Assembly: GCA_964429135.1 (NCBI GenBank)
Contig: CAYSAU010000001.1
Span: 62,001 to 126,000 of the forward strand
DNA length: 64,000 nt
Source: CAZSDU01 sp964429135
GTDB taxonomy: Bacteria; Bacteroidota; Bacteroidia; Bacteroidales; FEN-979
Reading direction: 5' to 3'
Every line of letters begins with the position of its first letter. Positions within the stretch are counted from its first letter, which is position 1. Positions 17,793-26,632 of the stretch are shown here, piece by piece. Both the position numbers and the translations under genes were made by a program. Under the pieces are notes generated by a model, which saw only the letters and a program-made list of their open reading frames with translations, made no database searches and was not told the origin of the DNA.

Positions 17793-18476
17793 ATGAAAAA
17801 AGTAATTGCTATTATACCTTTGCTTGTCCTTGTGATTCCGGCATTTTCTCAGAAAGAAAATAAACTCTTACGCCAGGGTAATCATGCATTTGAAAAAGGT
17901 GAGTTTAAAACTGCAGAAAAAGATTACCGCAAAGCCCTCGAAATCAATCAGGAATCCATAAAAGGTCAGTTTAATCTGGGAGCGGCTGTCTACCAGGAAA
18001 AGAATTTTGAAGAAGCTGCAAAGATTTATGGTAATTTGGCACAGAAAAATCAGGAAAAGGAAACCCAGGCCAAAATTTATCACAACCTTGGAAATGCTTT
18101 CTTACAATCCAAAGAATACGAAAAAAGCATTCTTGCTTATAAAAACGCACTGATCAATGATCCCAAGGATCTCGACACCAAATACAACCTCGAATATGCT
18201 AAGATGATGCTGCAGCAGCAACAGCAGCAACAGCAGCAACAAAACAAAGATCAACAGAAAAAGGACGATCAGAAAGATAAAAAAGATCAGAAACAGGAAC
18301 AACAGAATAAAAACGAGGATCAGCAGAAGAATCAGAATCCCGATCAGAAAAAAATCTCAAAAGAAGATGCTGAACGTATGCTTGAAGCCCTGAAAAATGA
18401 TGAAAAAAAAACCATGCAGAAGGTGAAAAAACAAAAGGCAAAAGTGCAGGCGGTGGGAGTGGAGAAGGACTGGTAA
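17793..18476 (+). CDS. batC: BatC, exported TPR protein with Gln/Lys-rich tail
   Basis: ATG 17793 is the best start (MKKVIAIIPLLVLVIPAFSQ, a clean signal peptide); an upstream TTG at 17781 is in frame but unlikely. The 227-residue protein has about three TPR units (NHAFEKGEFKTAEKDYRKAL; GAAVYQEKNFEEAAKIYG; GNAFLQSKEYEKSILAYKNAL) followed by a low-complexity tail with ten consecutive Gln residues and then alternating Q/K/D/N, and ends in a basic helix. TPR domains bind partner proteins, probably BatA/BatB in the periplasm. Confidence 0.88.
   Translation: MKKVIAIIPLLVLVIPAFSQKENKLLRQGNHAFEKGEFKTAEKDYRKALEINQESIKGQFNLGAAVYQEKNFEEAAKIYGNLAQKNQEKETQAKIYHNLGNAFLQSKEYEKSILAYKNALINDPKDLDTKYNLEYAKMMLQQQQQQQQQQNKDQQKKDDQKDKKDQKQEQQNKNEDQQKNQNPDQKKISKEDAERMLEALKNDEKKTMQKVKKQKAKVQAVGVEKDW
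18213..18242 (+). repeat. CAG/CAA microsatellite encoding Gln10 in batC
   Basis: A nine-base unit CAGCAGCAA is repeated three times (18213-18239) and followed by one more CAA, giving ten Gln codons in frame. Units of nine bases keep the frame, so length variation would change only the tract length. Confidence 0.85.
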
Positions 18477-18541
18477 TACAATTAAAAATTAAGAATTAAA
18501 TGTTGGGAATTGAAGTAAGAATTAACAGGAAAGAATTATAA

Positions 18542-20527
18542 ATGAATGTAGTTGCCAATCATCGACCTTCCTCAATGATCGCTTATCTGTCATCCCTGCC
18601 TTTACGGCAGTCAGGCGTTATTTGTCATCCCTGCCTTTACGGCAGTCAGGCGTCATCTGTTGTCCATGACTGTCCAGCAGTCAGGCGTCATTTATTATCC
18701 GTAATCCTTTTTCTGCTTCTGGCTACTTCTGTCACTGCCCAGGATATTCAGCTCAGCGCTTCAGCCAAACCGATCGTGACAGTAGGGGAGACTTTTTCCC
18801 TGACATATTCAGTGAACGGCCAGGGAGTTGGTTTTCGGGGACCCGGGATCTCGCAATTCTCCGTCCTCAGCGGGCCCAATACCGCTACCTCCTCGAGCAT
18901 CCGAAGCATCAACGGCCGCACAAGCATGTCGATAACTTATACCTATACCTATATTTTACAGGCAACAAAAGAAGGAACCTTTGAAATTCCCCCTGCCAGC
19001 GTAACCGTTGACAATAAATCCTATACTTCCAATACGCTTACCATCAAGGTTGTCAAAAGCGGAAATCCTTCTACTCAAAACCAGGGATACGGTAACCAGA
19101 GCCAAACATCTTCCACCCCTCAATCAGGACCCGATGATGTTTATGTCAAAGCCTTTGCCAGTAATTCCAATCCCTTGCAGGGACAAGGTATCGTTGTGAC
19201 GTATAAGATTTTCACTAAGGTTCCCATTGCCCAGATCAACATCAGCAAACTTTCTTCTTTTTCCGGGTTCTGGTCACAGAACCTCATGCGCGAAAATGAT
19301 AAACTTCAGCAATATACCCAGGTTATCGATGGACAACAATATGTGGTTGCCGATATCCGGAAAATAGTGTTATTCCCGTTGAAAAGCGGCAGGCTGACCA
19401 TCGACCCCTTACAGCTTGAATGTGTAGCTCAAATCAAACGTCAGACCAGAACCCGAAGCGGAGATCCTTTTTTTGATGATTTCTTTAATGATCCATTCTT
19501 TGGTTCAGGCACCACTAATGTTGAGAAATCCCTAAAATCCAATGCCCTCTTCATCGATGTGCGACCCTTGCCTGAAGCAGGTAAACCTGTCACCTTCAGC
19601 GGCGCGGTAGGGAGTTTTACTTTACGTAGCGAAATAGATAAAACAAAATTAAAAACCAATGAAGCTCTGGCACTGAAATGCGTTATTGCGGGACATGGAA
19701 ATATCCAGCTCATTGATAAGCTCAATATTGCCTTTCCTCCCGATTTTGAAACCTATGATCCCAAAATCACCAGCGAGATAAAAAATCTGGCCACAGGAAT
19801 AAGCGGGAACCAGACCTTTGAATACCTCCTTATCCCACGTAAACCGGGTAGGTTCACGATTAAGCCCATTACATTCAGCTATTATGACCTTGATAAAAAG
19901 GCTTACGTCACCCTCAGTAGTCCTGAATATATCATCGAAGTTGAAAAAGGCAGCGGCGATGCTGCGGTCATGACTTATTCTGGAGCAAACAAGGAAGATA
20001 TTAAGTATATTGGAAGCGACATTCGCCATATCAGGGATAAATATTTTTCACTTTCACCAAAAGGCAGGGCTTTTTTCCCTTCCCTCTATTTCTGGTTGTT
20101 GATGTTTATTCCATTGGTATTGTTTATCCTGATGGTCATCCTTTGGCAAAAATTGTCGGCCCGGCGTAGTGACACCGTGTTGATGAAAAACCTTAGAGCC
20201 ACAAAAATTGCAAGAAAAAGGCTTCGCAAAGCGGAAGGATTTTTAAAAAATACCGAACAGGAAGCTTTTTATGTGGAAATATCCCAGGCACTCTGGGGAT
20301 ACCTAAGCGATAAATTCTTTATTCCACTATCGGAACTCAGTATCGAATCTGTACATGAAGCGCTCCTGAAAAAAAATGTCGGAGAGGAAATCATTCAACA
20401 GTTTATCGAAACCCTGAATAATACGGAATATGCCAGATTTGCCCCGGGAGAAAAGACACTAAATATGGAAAGGATTTACCAACAGGCACTTAAAATTATA
20501 ACCAAAATGGAAGGTGAGCTGAAATAG
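18542..20527 (+). CDS. batD: BatD, large periplasmic/membrane protein, with repeat-derived N-terminus
   Basis: The 661-residue protein matches the BatD (oxygen tolerance) family: after a signal segment (HLLSVILFLLLATSVTA, about residues 50-66) come DIQLSASAKPIVTVGETFSLTYSVNGQG, several beta-sandwich domains, DDVYVKAFASNSNPLQGQGIVVTYK, then a span near SLYFWLLMFIPLVLFILMVILW and a cytosolic helical tail. The first roughly 48 residues are unusual: they are encoded partly by a 35-bp tandem repeat and precede the signal segment. No ATG, GTG or TTG in frame lies between the repeats and the signal segment, so the upstream ATG (18542 or 18575) seems needed. BatD is thought to work with the VWA proteins. 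Confidence 0.87.
   Translation: MNVVANHRPSSMIAYLSSLPLRQSGVICHPCLYGSQASSVVHDCPAVRRHLLSVILFLLLATSVTAQDIQLSASAKPIVTVGETFSLTYSVNGQGVGFRGPGISQFSVLSGPNTATSSSIRSINGRTSMSITYTYTYILQATKEGTFEIPPASVTVDNKSYTSNTLTIKVVKSGNPSTQNQGYGNQSQTSSTPQSGPDDVYVKAFASNSNPLQGQGIVVTYKIFTKVPIAQINISKLSSFSGFWSQNLMRENDKLQQYTQVIDGQQYVVADIRKIVLFPLKSGRLTIDPLQLECVAQIKRQTRTRSGDPFFDDFFNDPFFGSGTTNVEKSLKSNALFIDVRPLPEAGKPVTFSGAVGSFTLRSEIDKTKLKTNEALALKCVIAGHGNIQLIDKLNIAFPPDFETYDPKITSEIKNLATGISGNQTFEYLLIPRKPGRFTIKPITFSYYDLDKKAYVTLSSPEYIIEVEKGSGDAAVMTYSGANKEDIKYIGSDIRHIRDKYFSLSPKGRAFFPSLYFWLLMFIPLVLFILMVILWQKLSARRSDTVLMKNLRATKIARKRLRKAEGFLKNTEQEAFYVEISQALWGYLSDKFFIPLSELSIESVHEALLKKNVGEEIIQQFIETLNNTEYARFAPGEKTLNMERIYQQALKIITKMEGELK
18588..18692 (+). 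repeat. 35-bp tandem repeat (3 units) in the 5' part of batD
   Basis: Units at 18588-18622 and 18623-18657 are almost identical (TGTCATCCCTGCC, TTTACGGCAGTCAGGCGT core); a third, degenerate unit covers 18658-18692. Each intact unit holds a small dyad CTGCC-TTTAC-GGCAG. The period of 35 is not a multiple of three, so each copy is read in a different frame, which points to a non-coding repeat that entered the gene. A related palindrome lies after the tRNA-Glu gene (27450-27466). Confidence 0.85.
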
Positions 20528-20559
20528 AATTAGGAGTTAGGAATTAGGAATTAGAAGTT

Positions 20560-21315
20560 ATGAGAGCATTTATCATTTTTTTTGTTCTTTCTGTTTTTAT
20601 TCAAACAGCAGTTTGCGGGCCGGAGCAGGTGTTGATTGCTAAGGCTAACCGGGCTTACGCTGCAGGAGCTTATACCGAAGCATCCGAAAGCTATAAAAAA
20701 GTTGTGGATGCTGGTTGGGAGTCACCAGAACTATATTATAACTTGGGAAATGCATATTTCAAAATGAATGAATATGCCTATGCCATTCTCTGGTATGAAA
20801 GAGCAAAACGACTTGACCCGGGCAATGAAGACATAGATTTTAACCTTAAAGTGGCCAATAATAAGATTGCTGACAAGATCGAAGCCTTGCCTGACCTTTT
20901 TTATAAGCGTTGGTATAATGGCGTTGTAGGTCTTTTTTCAAATGATCAATGGGCTTATGCGGCCATTATTTTATTTATCTTTTCCCTCATTTTTGGAGGT
21001 ATCTATCTGATGTCACGTATCATGATCCTTCGAAAAACCGGGTTCTGGCTGGGTGCTGGAATATTGCTGGCTTCATTGTGCTGCCTTTTGTTTGCATGGA
21101 GTGGACATGTTGATATGCAAAAATCCAATGAAGCTATTCTTCTCTCACCTACAGTTATCATTAAAAGCTCCCCTGATGAAAAGAGTGTGGATCTGTTCGT
21201 TCTCCATGAAGGGACAAAAGTTCAACTTAAAGACCGGATTGGTAATTGGTATGAAATCCGGATTGCCAATGGATCAGTAGGTTGGGTTCCCGTTACTACT
21301 TTGGAAAAAATCTGA
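20560..21315 (+). CDS. batE: BatE, TPR-SH3 membrane protein
   Basis: The 251-residue protein has a signal peptide (MRAFIIFFVLSVFIQTAVC), TPR units (NRAYAAGAYTEASESYKKVV; NAYFKMNEYAYAILWYERAK), two membrane spans (WAYAAIILFIFSLIFGGIYL and GFWLGAGILLASLCCLLFAW) and a C-terminal bacterial SH3 domain (IKSSPDEKSVDLFVLHEGTK...WYEIRIANGSVGWVPVTTLEKI). This order is typical of BatE, the last gene of the Bat operon. It is preceded by a short A/T-rich spacer made of repeated AATTAGG/AATTAGAA. Confidence 0.88.
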   Translation: MRAFIIFFVLSVFIQTAVCGPEQVLIAKANRAYAAGAYTEASESYKKVVDAGWESPELYYNLGNAYFKMNEYAYAILWYERAKRLDPGNEDIDFNLKVANNKIADKIEALPDLFYKRWYNGVVGLFSNDQWAYAAIILFIFSLIFGGIYLMSRIMILRKTGFWLGAGILLASLCCLLFAWSGHVDMQKSNEAILLSPTVIIKSSPDEKSVDLFVLHEGTKVQLKDRIGNWYEIRIANGSVGWVPVTTLEKI

Positions 21316-21383
21316 TTTTTTTTAATTTCACAGAAGGATCTTTCTGTGTTGTAGACCAAAAACTTGGAGTCGGCAAAAAAAGT

Positions 21384-21414
21384 TTTGCAGATAATGTTTT
21401 TTCCTTTATATTTG
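21384..21414 (+). promoter_or_regulatory. consensus Bacteroidota promoter of the T9SS-protein gene
   Basis: TTTG at 21384-21387, a 19-nt spacer and TATATTTG at 21407-21414 match the consensus exactly. The ATG is at 21507, leaving an untranslated leader of about 85 nt, long for this window. The promoter separates this gene from the bat operon. Confidence 0.75.
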
Positions 21415-21506
21415 TTCGTTTAAAATCAACCTGCTAATGGATTTGCATTAAGTGTTGATATTCCTGCGTTTGCGAATAATGTAACAGCAAAAATATATAA
21501 ATTAAA

Positions 21507-24359
21507 ATGATTGATATGAAAAATAGAATTTTACCATCTGGCTTGCTGACAGCTTTTGTGGGAGCTTTTTTTCTTTTGTTTTCCACTTTAACCATAGCCG
21601 GAAATTCCGGTCATTCGGTTGATAAGAAAGCCGATGGAAAATCGCGCATGGAAAAATTACGGGCTAATCAAATGACTGGTCAAGTGTCAGTGGATGATCA
21701 GCTAAAGGTGTTGCAACAGTTGGAGAATTTCAAATCAAAGGGAAGCACCCTCAACCTGAATTGGATTCCCATGGGACCGGATAATTATGCCGGGATTACA
21801 TGGACCGTTCTTTTTGATAACCGTGATGCTGGCAGTCTGACCATCTATGCTGGATCAGTAAACGGTGGTATCTGGCGTTCCGAAAATCTTGGGCTTACTT
21901 GGCATCAGATGAATATTGAAAATGATAAGGTTCTTAAGGTTTCCAGCCTTATACAAACTTCAAACGGAACCCTTTATGCCGGAACGGGTGTGACCTATTG
22001 CAATAGTGCAGATTATCTCGGTACCGGACTTTACCGTAGCGACGACGGGCTCAACTTCTATCATGTTCAGGGAACTACAGGACATAACTGGGCCTCGATT
22101 GCAAAACTTGCTGTTGACCCACGAAATAACAGGATTTTTGCCGCCACAAACAGTGGTTTATTATATAGTGATAACGGTAACGACTGGACCCAGATCCGAT
22201 CCGGATATTGTAACGACCTTGCCGTCGGAAGCGATGGAACTATTCTTACGGTAGTGGCGGACTCAGTTTATATTTCCCGCAGCGGAAACGTTGATAACTT
22301 TGTTAATCTTTCAACAGGCCTCGAAAATGCTTTACCGAAAACAGGCATGGGTTGGACCAACCTTGCTATCGCTCCTTCTGATCCCACCGTTATCTATGCA
22401 AGTATCGCCTCGACTACGGGCCGTCTGATGAACCTTTATCGTTCTCTCGACAAGGGACTGAACTGGACAGTTGTTTTTCCTGGAAATAACCAGATCGACC
22501 CTTATGGCGGCCGTGCCTGCTCTGCCAGTACTCTTGCTGTTTTTCCACAGGATCCTTTCCAGATCTTGGTTGGAGGTGTCAATATGTGGTGGGGTAAGCA
22601 AGTGAATACAACCGGTTATTACAACTGGGAAAAAATGAGTTTTCAGGATGCTAACCTGACGGACGCGAATGAACTCCTTCAGTATCTGCCGGGTAGTCAT
22701 CATGCCTATGTCTTTCGCCCAGGATACCCGACTCACTTAGCGATTGCCAGCAATGGGGGAGTTTCTACCGGGATTATTGGTAACGATTTTATCACTTTCC
22801 AAACCAGCAATAAAAATTATATTGTTTCCCGTTTCAACAGCGTTGCCCATACCATTTACAACAGTTGGGCATTGGGGGGTGCCCAGAATATCGGAACCCA
22901 GGCATTGGGAGCCTTCTATCCTTTATCTGTCAATAATCCCAACGACGGAATGCAGGTGTGGAAAGGCGATCCAACAGCTGGTTTGCTGGGTACAGCCAAC
23001 GAAGGCGGTGACGGTGGTTCATGCGAATGGTCAATGATCACCCCGAAAACAATTTTTATGACCCGTGGCGGAGATACTGTAAGACGTCAGGAAACAAAAG
23101 ACCTGACCTATGACAATGGCTTTGCCATGCTGATCGACAACAACACTTCTCCCATCCTTCCCATGCGCCTGTGGGAAAGCTTTACTTTCGAAAATACAAG
23201 AGATTCCGTTAAATATTATAACCGGACTGGAAAAACCATCCCGGCTGATACCATTATTGCCGTACCAAGCAATAATGGAAGATTCCTTTTCGAATATCTT
23301 ACACTTGCTCCTATTTCGCCCGAGGACAGCCTTATGGTCCCGGATCCTGTCGCTTCAAGATTTTTTATTTATGGTACTCAAGGCACAAAAACAGGAGTCT
23401 TTATGACCAAGGATGCATTGAAATTTACTCAACTTCCCACTTGGTACCAGGTATTTAAAATTCCCAGTACCGACCCTGATGTTCTTTCCGATACCATCAG
23501 CGCCCTTTCTGTATCAAATGACTTGAATACCGTATGGCTGGGAACCCAGGGCGGAAGAATTTACAGGATTTCCAATCTTACTTTCGCCTATGATCAGGCT
23601 ACGGCAGATGTGAGCAGTCCTACTTGTATCGTGTCCAATGAACTTTTTGATAACCTGCCTTTCAAAGGACGTTTTATCAGCAATATTGCCATTAACTCCA
23701 ATAATCCGGCTAACCTCATGGTTACCCTTGGAAACTTTGGAAATACTGACTATGTTTTCCGTACCAATAACGCCCTCGATTCCCTGCCAGTATTTACTTC
23801 TGCTCAGGGAAATTTACCGGAAATGCCGGTTTTAACAGGAATCATTGAAATGCACGGGAATAACCGTGCCATTATCGGTACTGAGTATGGTGTTTTTGGC
23901 ACTGACAACTTCACGGCCGCTTCACCTCTGTGGCAGGCAGAATTGTCCAATATGGGAGATGTTCCAGTTACAGAAATACGCCAACAAACCACCAACCATT
24001 ATATGGTAAAAAACCTGGGGACTATTTATGCTGCTTCTTTCGGACGCGGTCTTTGGATGGATACCACTTATTATACTCCTTTGGGCATAAATCCTATTGA
24101 ACCTAAGCCGACTTCGGGTTGCAACCTTATGGTATACCCTAACCCTGTCACTGAGAAGGTTAACATTACTTATACCCTTGAACAATCTGGGAAAGTCAAT
24201 ATTCAGATCAGCGACCTGATGGGAAGAAATGTTTCAAATGCCTCCTTTGGAGAAAAATCAAGCGGAAAACATACCTCCGTCATCGATTTGAAAAATTTAC
24301 CTGCCGGGACTTATATCTTACGCCTGAATAATTGTTTTGGAAAAATAGTGAAACTGTAA
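21507..24359 (+). CDS. exported beta-propeller (BNR/sortilin-like) protein with T9SS sorting domain
   Basis: The 950-residue protein has a signal peptide (ILPSGLLTAFVGAFFLLFSTLTIAG), then repeated propeller blades with Asp-box/BNR features (GSVNGGIWRSENLGLTWHQM, TGLYRSDDGLNFYHV, GLLYSDNGNDWTQI, NLYRSLDKGLNWTVV). It ends in a type A T9SS sorting domain of about 75 residues (MVYPNPVTEKVNITYTLEQS, ISDLMGRNV, GTYILRLNN). It should be carried through the outer membrane and anchored or released. The propeller could bind or cut glycans, but no catalytic residues can be named. ATG 21516 is an alternative start. Confidence 0.87.
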   Translation: MIDMKNRILPSGLLTAFVGAFFLLFSTLTIAGNSGHSVDKKADGKSRMEKLRANQMTGQVSVDDQLKVLQQLENFKSKGSTLNLNWIPMGPDNYAGITWTVLFDNRDAGSLTIYAGSVNGGIWRSENLGLTWHQMNIENDKVLKVSSLIQTSNGTLYAGTGVTYCNSADYLGTGLYRSDDGLNFYHVQGTTGHNWASIAKLAVDPRNNRIFAATNSGLLYSDNGNDWTQIRSGYCNDLAVGSDGTILTVVADSVYISRSGNVDNFVNLSTGLENALPKTGMGWTNLAIAPSDPTVIYASIASTTGRLMNLYRSLDKGLNWTVVFPGNNQIDPYGGRACSASTLAVFPQDPFQILVGGVNMWWGKQVNTTGYYNWEKMSFQDANLTDANELLQYLPGSHHAYVFRPGYPTHLAIASNGGVSTGIIGNDFITFQTSNKNYIVSRFNSVAHTIYNSWALGGAQNIGTQALGAFYPLSVNNPNDGMQVWKGDPTAGLLGTANEGGDGGSCEWSMITPKTIFMTRGGDTVRRQETKDLTYDNGFAMLIDNNTSPILPMRLWESFTFENTRDSVKYYNRTGKTIPADTIIAVPSNNGRFLFEYLTLAPISPEDSLMVPDPVASRFFIYGTQGTKTGVFMTKDALKFTQLPTWYQVFKIPSTDPDVLSDTISALSVSNDLNTVWLGTQGGRIYRISNLTFAYDQATADVSSPTCIVSNELFDNLPFKGRFISNIAINSNNPANLMVTLGNFGNTDYVFRTNNALDSLPVFTSAQGNLPEMPVLTGIIEMHGNNRAIIGTEYGVFGTDNFTAASPLWQAELSNMGDVPVTEIRQQTTNHYMVKNLGTIYAASFGRGLWMDTTYYTPLGINPIEPKPTSGCNLMVYPNPVTEKVNITYTLEQSGKVNIQISDLMGRNVSNASFGEKSSGKHTSVIDLKNLPAGTYILRLNNCFGKIVKL

Positions 24360-24378
24360 CCTGCATAAACCCAATAAT

Positions 24379-25908
24379 ATGAAAAGATATCTATTAGTAC
24401 TGTTTGTTTTTCTTCTTTCAGCCGGCCTCATGGCACAAATTGATGCGTACAAACCAACACTTAAATCCCCCGCCAATGCTGCTGAAAACCAGGTTCCAAA
24501 TGTGATACTCAGTTGGAATGCCATTACGGGAAGCCTTGGATTACAATACCAGATTCAACTCGATACAGCCATGAGTTTCAACAGCCCTTTATTGGTCGAT
24601 ACAACCTTGCTTTTACTCACAGGATATACCACCCATGAACTGATCTTCGGCCAGACCTATTACTGGCGTGTTAGATCAAAAGACCAGGGTCAGACCTCCG
24701 TTTGGTCGGATGTCTGGAATTTTAAAGTTTTCAACAAGGTTGTCTTAGCAAAACCGGCAAACAACGCCCAAAACAGACCACCTAATCCCTATCTGAACTG
24801 GAAGACCACCGTCCCGGGAAGTACGACTCAACTTATAACTGGAGTTAAATATTATAATTACCAGTTGGATGTTACCCCTGATTTCAATTCTCCTGATCTA
24901 TGGGAAGGCACTGTGGCTGCCCCCACCAATCCAAAAACCATCGATACGATCTATGTACGAGCATCTCGCTTATACTTTGGGACGAAATACTATTGGAGGG
25001 TTTGTGCCCGTCATGATCTCAGTACCAGCAGTTGGACAGAACCTTTTTATTTTACCGTGGCAACCCGCGATTCCATCACTGTTCCGGCCAACGGCACCGG
25101 AGGTAACGAACTGAATGCACGCATGAAATGGAGAGGGTTTACCGGATTGCTTGCCTATGAATATGAACTCGCCAGGGATCCCAATTTTACTAATATCATC
25201 GCCCATAACGAGGTTGATACCAATTTTACGTTTGCCTCCCTGACCACTTTTGGCACAAAATATTACCTCCGTGTTCGTGGCCGTCATCAAAAAGATACCC
25301 TCGAATGGTCTTTCCCCATTAACTTCACAACCGTCAATACCATAATAAAATCAAAGCCAGACAGCGCCGGAATGGATGTTAATGTCAAACCGCTTTTTAC
25401 CTGGAAAGCCCTTAACGTCATCAGCGGTTACCAACTCCAGGTTGATTCCATGATCAACTTCCCTTCTCCCATTCTCGATATCAAGCCTACTGCTTCAGAT
25501 GTGTCCTATCAGTTAACTAAAAAACTGAATCCCATGAAAACTTACTACTGGAGGATGCGTGCTTTTTCAAATTTCAGCGAAGTGGCTGATACCACCGCTT
25601 GGAGCCCGGTTTGGCCCTTCACTACTGCTTCCTCCATCGGTATGGATGAACCTGGCCTTAGTAGTTTTAGCATTTTCCCTAATCCTGCAAAAGACAAAAT
25701 TACCTTAAGGATTGATCTGAACCAGAACCGAACCGCTTCATTGGTACTTGTTGATCTCCTGGGAAAAACTCTGATTACCAGTGAGCTGAATCTCATTAAT
25801 GGAAGCAATACCAGAGAAATTTCACTGGACAATATAAACAAAGGAATCTACATTCTGCGTTTGACTTTAGACGGTCAGACGCTTAATCGAAAGTTGATTG
25901 TAGATTAA
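24379..25908 (+). CDS. exported fibronectin-III-like repeat protein with T9SS sorting domain
   Basis: The 509-residue protein has a signal peptide (MKRYLLVLFVFLLSAGLMAQ), then four or five repeats of about 90-110 residues. Each opens with PANAxxxxPNxxLxWxA and ends in FGxxYYWRVRxxDxxxTSxWS, typical of FN3-like modules in Bacteroidota surface proteins. The C-terminus is a T9SS type A sorting domain (FSIFPNPAKDKITLRI, LVDLLGKTL, GIYILRLTLDGQ). It lies 19 nt after the propeller gene and probably shares its transcript, so the two may act together at the cell surface. No catalytic domain was seen. Confidence 0.87.
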   Translation: MKRYLLVLFVFLLSAGLMAQIDAYKPTLKSPANAAENQVPNVILSWNAITGSLGLQYQIQLDTAMSFNSPLLVDTTLLLLTGYTTHELIFGQTYYWRVRSKDQGQTSVWSDVWNFKVFNKVVLAKPANNAQNRPPNPYLNWKTTVPGSTTQLITGVKYYNYQLDVTPDFNSPDLWEGTVAAPTNPKTIDTIYVRASRLYFGTKYYWRVCARHDLSTSSWTEPFYFTVATRDSITVPANGTGGNELNARMKWRGFTGLLAYEYELARDPNFTNIIAHNEVDTNFTFASLTTFGTKYYLRVRGRHQKDTLEWSFPINFTTVNTIIKSKPDSAGMDVNVKPLFTWKALNVISGYQLQVDSMINFPSPILDIKPTASDVSYQLTKKLNPMKTYYWRMRAFSNFSEVADTTAWSPVWPFTTASSIGMDEPGLSSFSIFPNPAKDKITLRIDLNQNRTASLVLVDLLGKTLITSELNLINGSNTREISLDNINKGIYILRLTLDGQTLNRKLIVD

Positions 25909-25919
25909 CTTCTGATTTA

Positions 25920-26552
25920 TTAAGCCGTCAGACTGTCCTTAAAATCTTTGAGAATTCTTACATCACCATGGGTGATATAACCGATCTCAACTGCTTTTTC
26001 TATAAGATGATCAAAATCGGTAAGGGTTACCAGCGGACATTCTGCTTTATTGAAAGCCATATCTGCTTTCAATAAGTTATAGGTAAAAATCGCAACCATA
26101 CCCTTGATGTTGCAACCTGCCTCCCTTAGAGCTGATACGGCAGAAAGACTAGATGAACCGGTAGATATAAGATCCTCTACCACAACTGCTCTTTGCCCAT
26201 TTCTGACCTCCCCCTCAATCTGGTTCGCCAGTCCATGGTCTTTCTTTCCTGAACGTACATAAGCAAATGGCAAGCCAAGCTCCTGTGCGACCAACGCACC
26301 CTGGGCAATACCGCCTGTAGCTACACCAGCAATCAGCTCAGGCTCAAAGGGATTCACTTCAATGGCCCTGACAAAGTTCTGACGGATGAAAGTCCTGATT
26401 TCCGGATAAGACAATGTAATTCGATTATCACAGTAAATGGGTGATTTGATCCCAGAGGCCCAGGTAAATAACTCCTTAGGACTTAGCTTCACTGCTCTGA
26501 TTTTTAACAGTAATTCCGCCATCTGATAGGCAATGTCTTTATTATAGACCAT
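25920..26552 (-). CDS. pyrE: orotate phosphoribosyltransferase
   Basis: The 210-residue enzyme converts orotate and PRPP to OMP in pyrimidine synthesis. It shows the type I PRTase core: the N-terminal LLKIRAVKLSPKELFTWASGIKSPIYCDNR, AGVATGGIAQGALVAQELGLPFAYVRSGKKDHG and the PRPP loop VVVEDLISTGSSSLSAVSALREAG. The sequence is complete. The Nudix gene lies about 80 nt upstream on the same strand. Confidence 0.95.
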   Translation of the reverse strand: MVYNKDIAYQMAELLLKIRAVKLSPKELFTWASGIKSPIYCDNRITLSYPEIRTFIRQNFVRAIEVNPFEPELIAGVATGGIAQGALVAQELGLPFAYVRSGKKDHGLANQIEGEVRNGQRAVVVEDLISTGSSSLSAVSALREAGCNIKGMVAIFTYNLLKADMAFNKAECPLVTLTDFDHLIEKAVEIGYITHGDVRILKDFKDSLTA

Positions 26553-26632
26553 AAATTAAGCTTAAAATGTGGTGCGAAGATAGAAAAAAATCAGGAGCAG
26601 TGAGTGACGGCAGATAAGGAGAAGCGTAATTT

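Noticed and set aside
18180..18441. Minus-strand ORFs rich in Leu/Ala across batC
   Set aside because: They arise from the CAG/CAA tract read in other frames.
20526..20560. AATTAGG/AATTAGAA micro-repeats in bat spacers and AATTAAGAATTAAG near 56170
   Set aside because: Short A/T-rich spacer repeats are common in such genomes; no array, spacer or protein context suggests CRISPR or a regulatory site.
21329..21348. Inverted repeat CACAGAA-ggatct-TTCTGTG after batE
   Set aside because: The stem is only 7 bp and no U-tract follows on the plus strand, so a terminator call is not justified.
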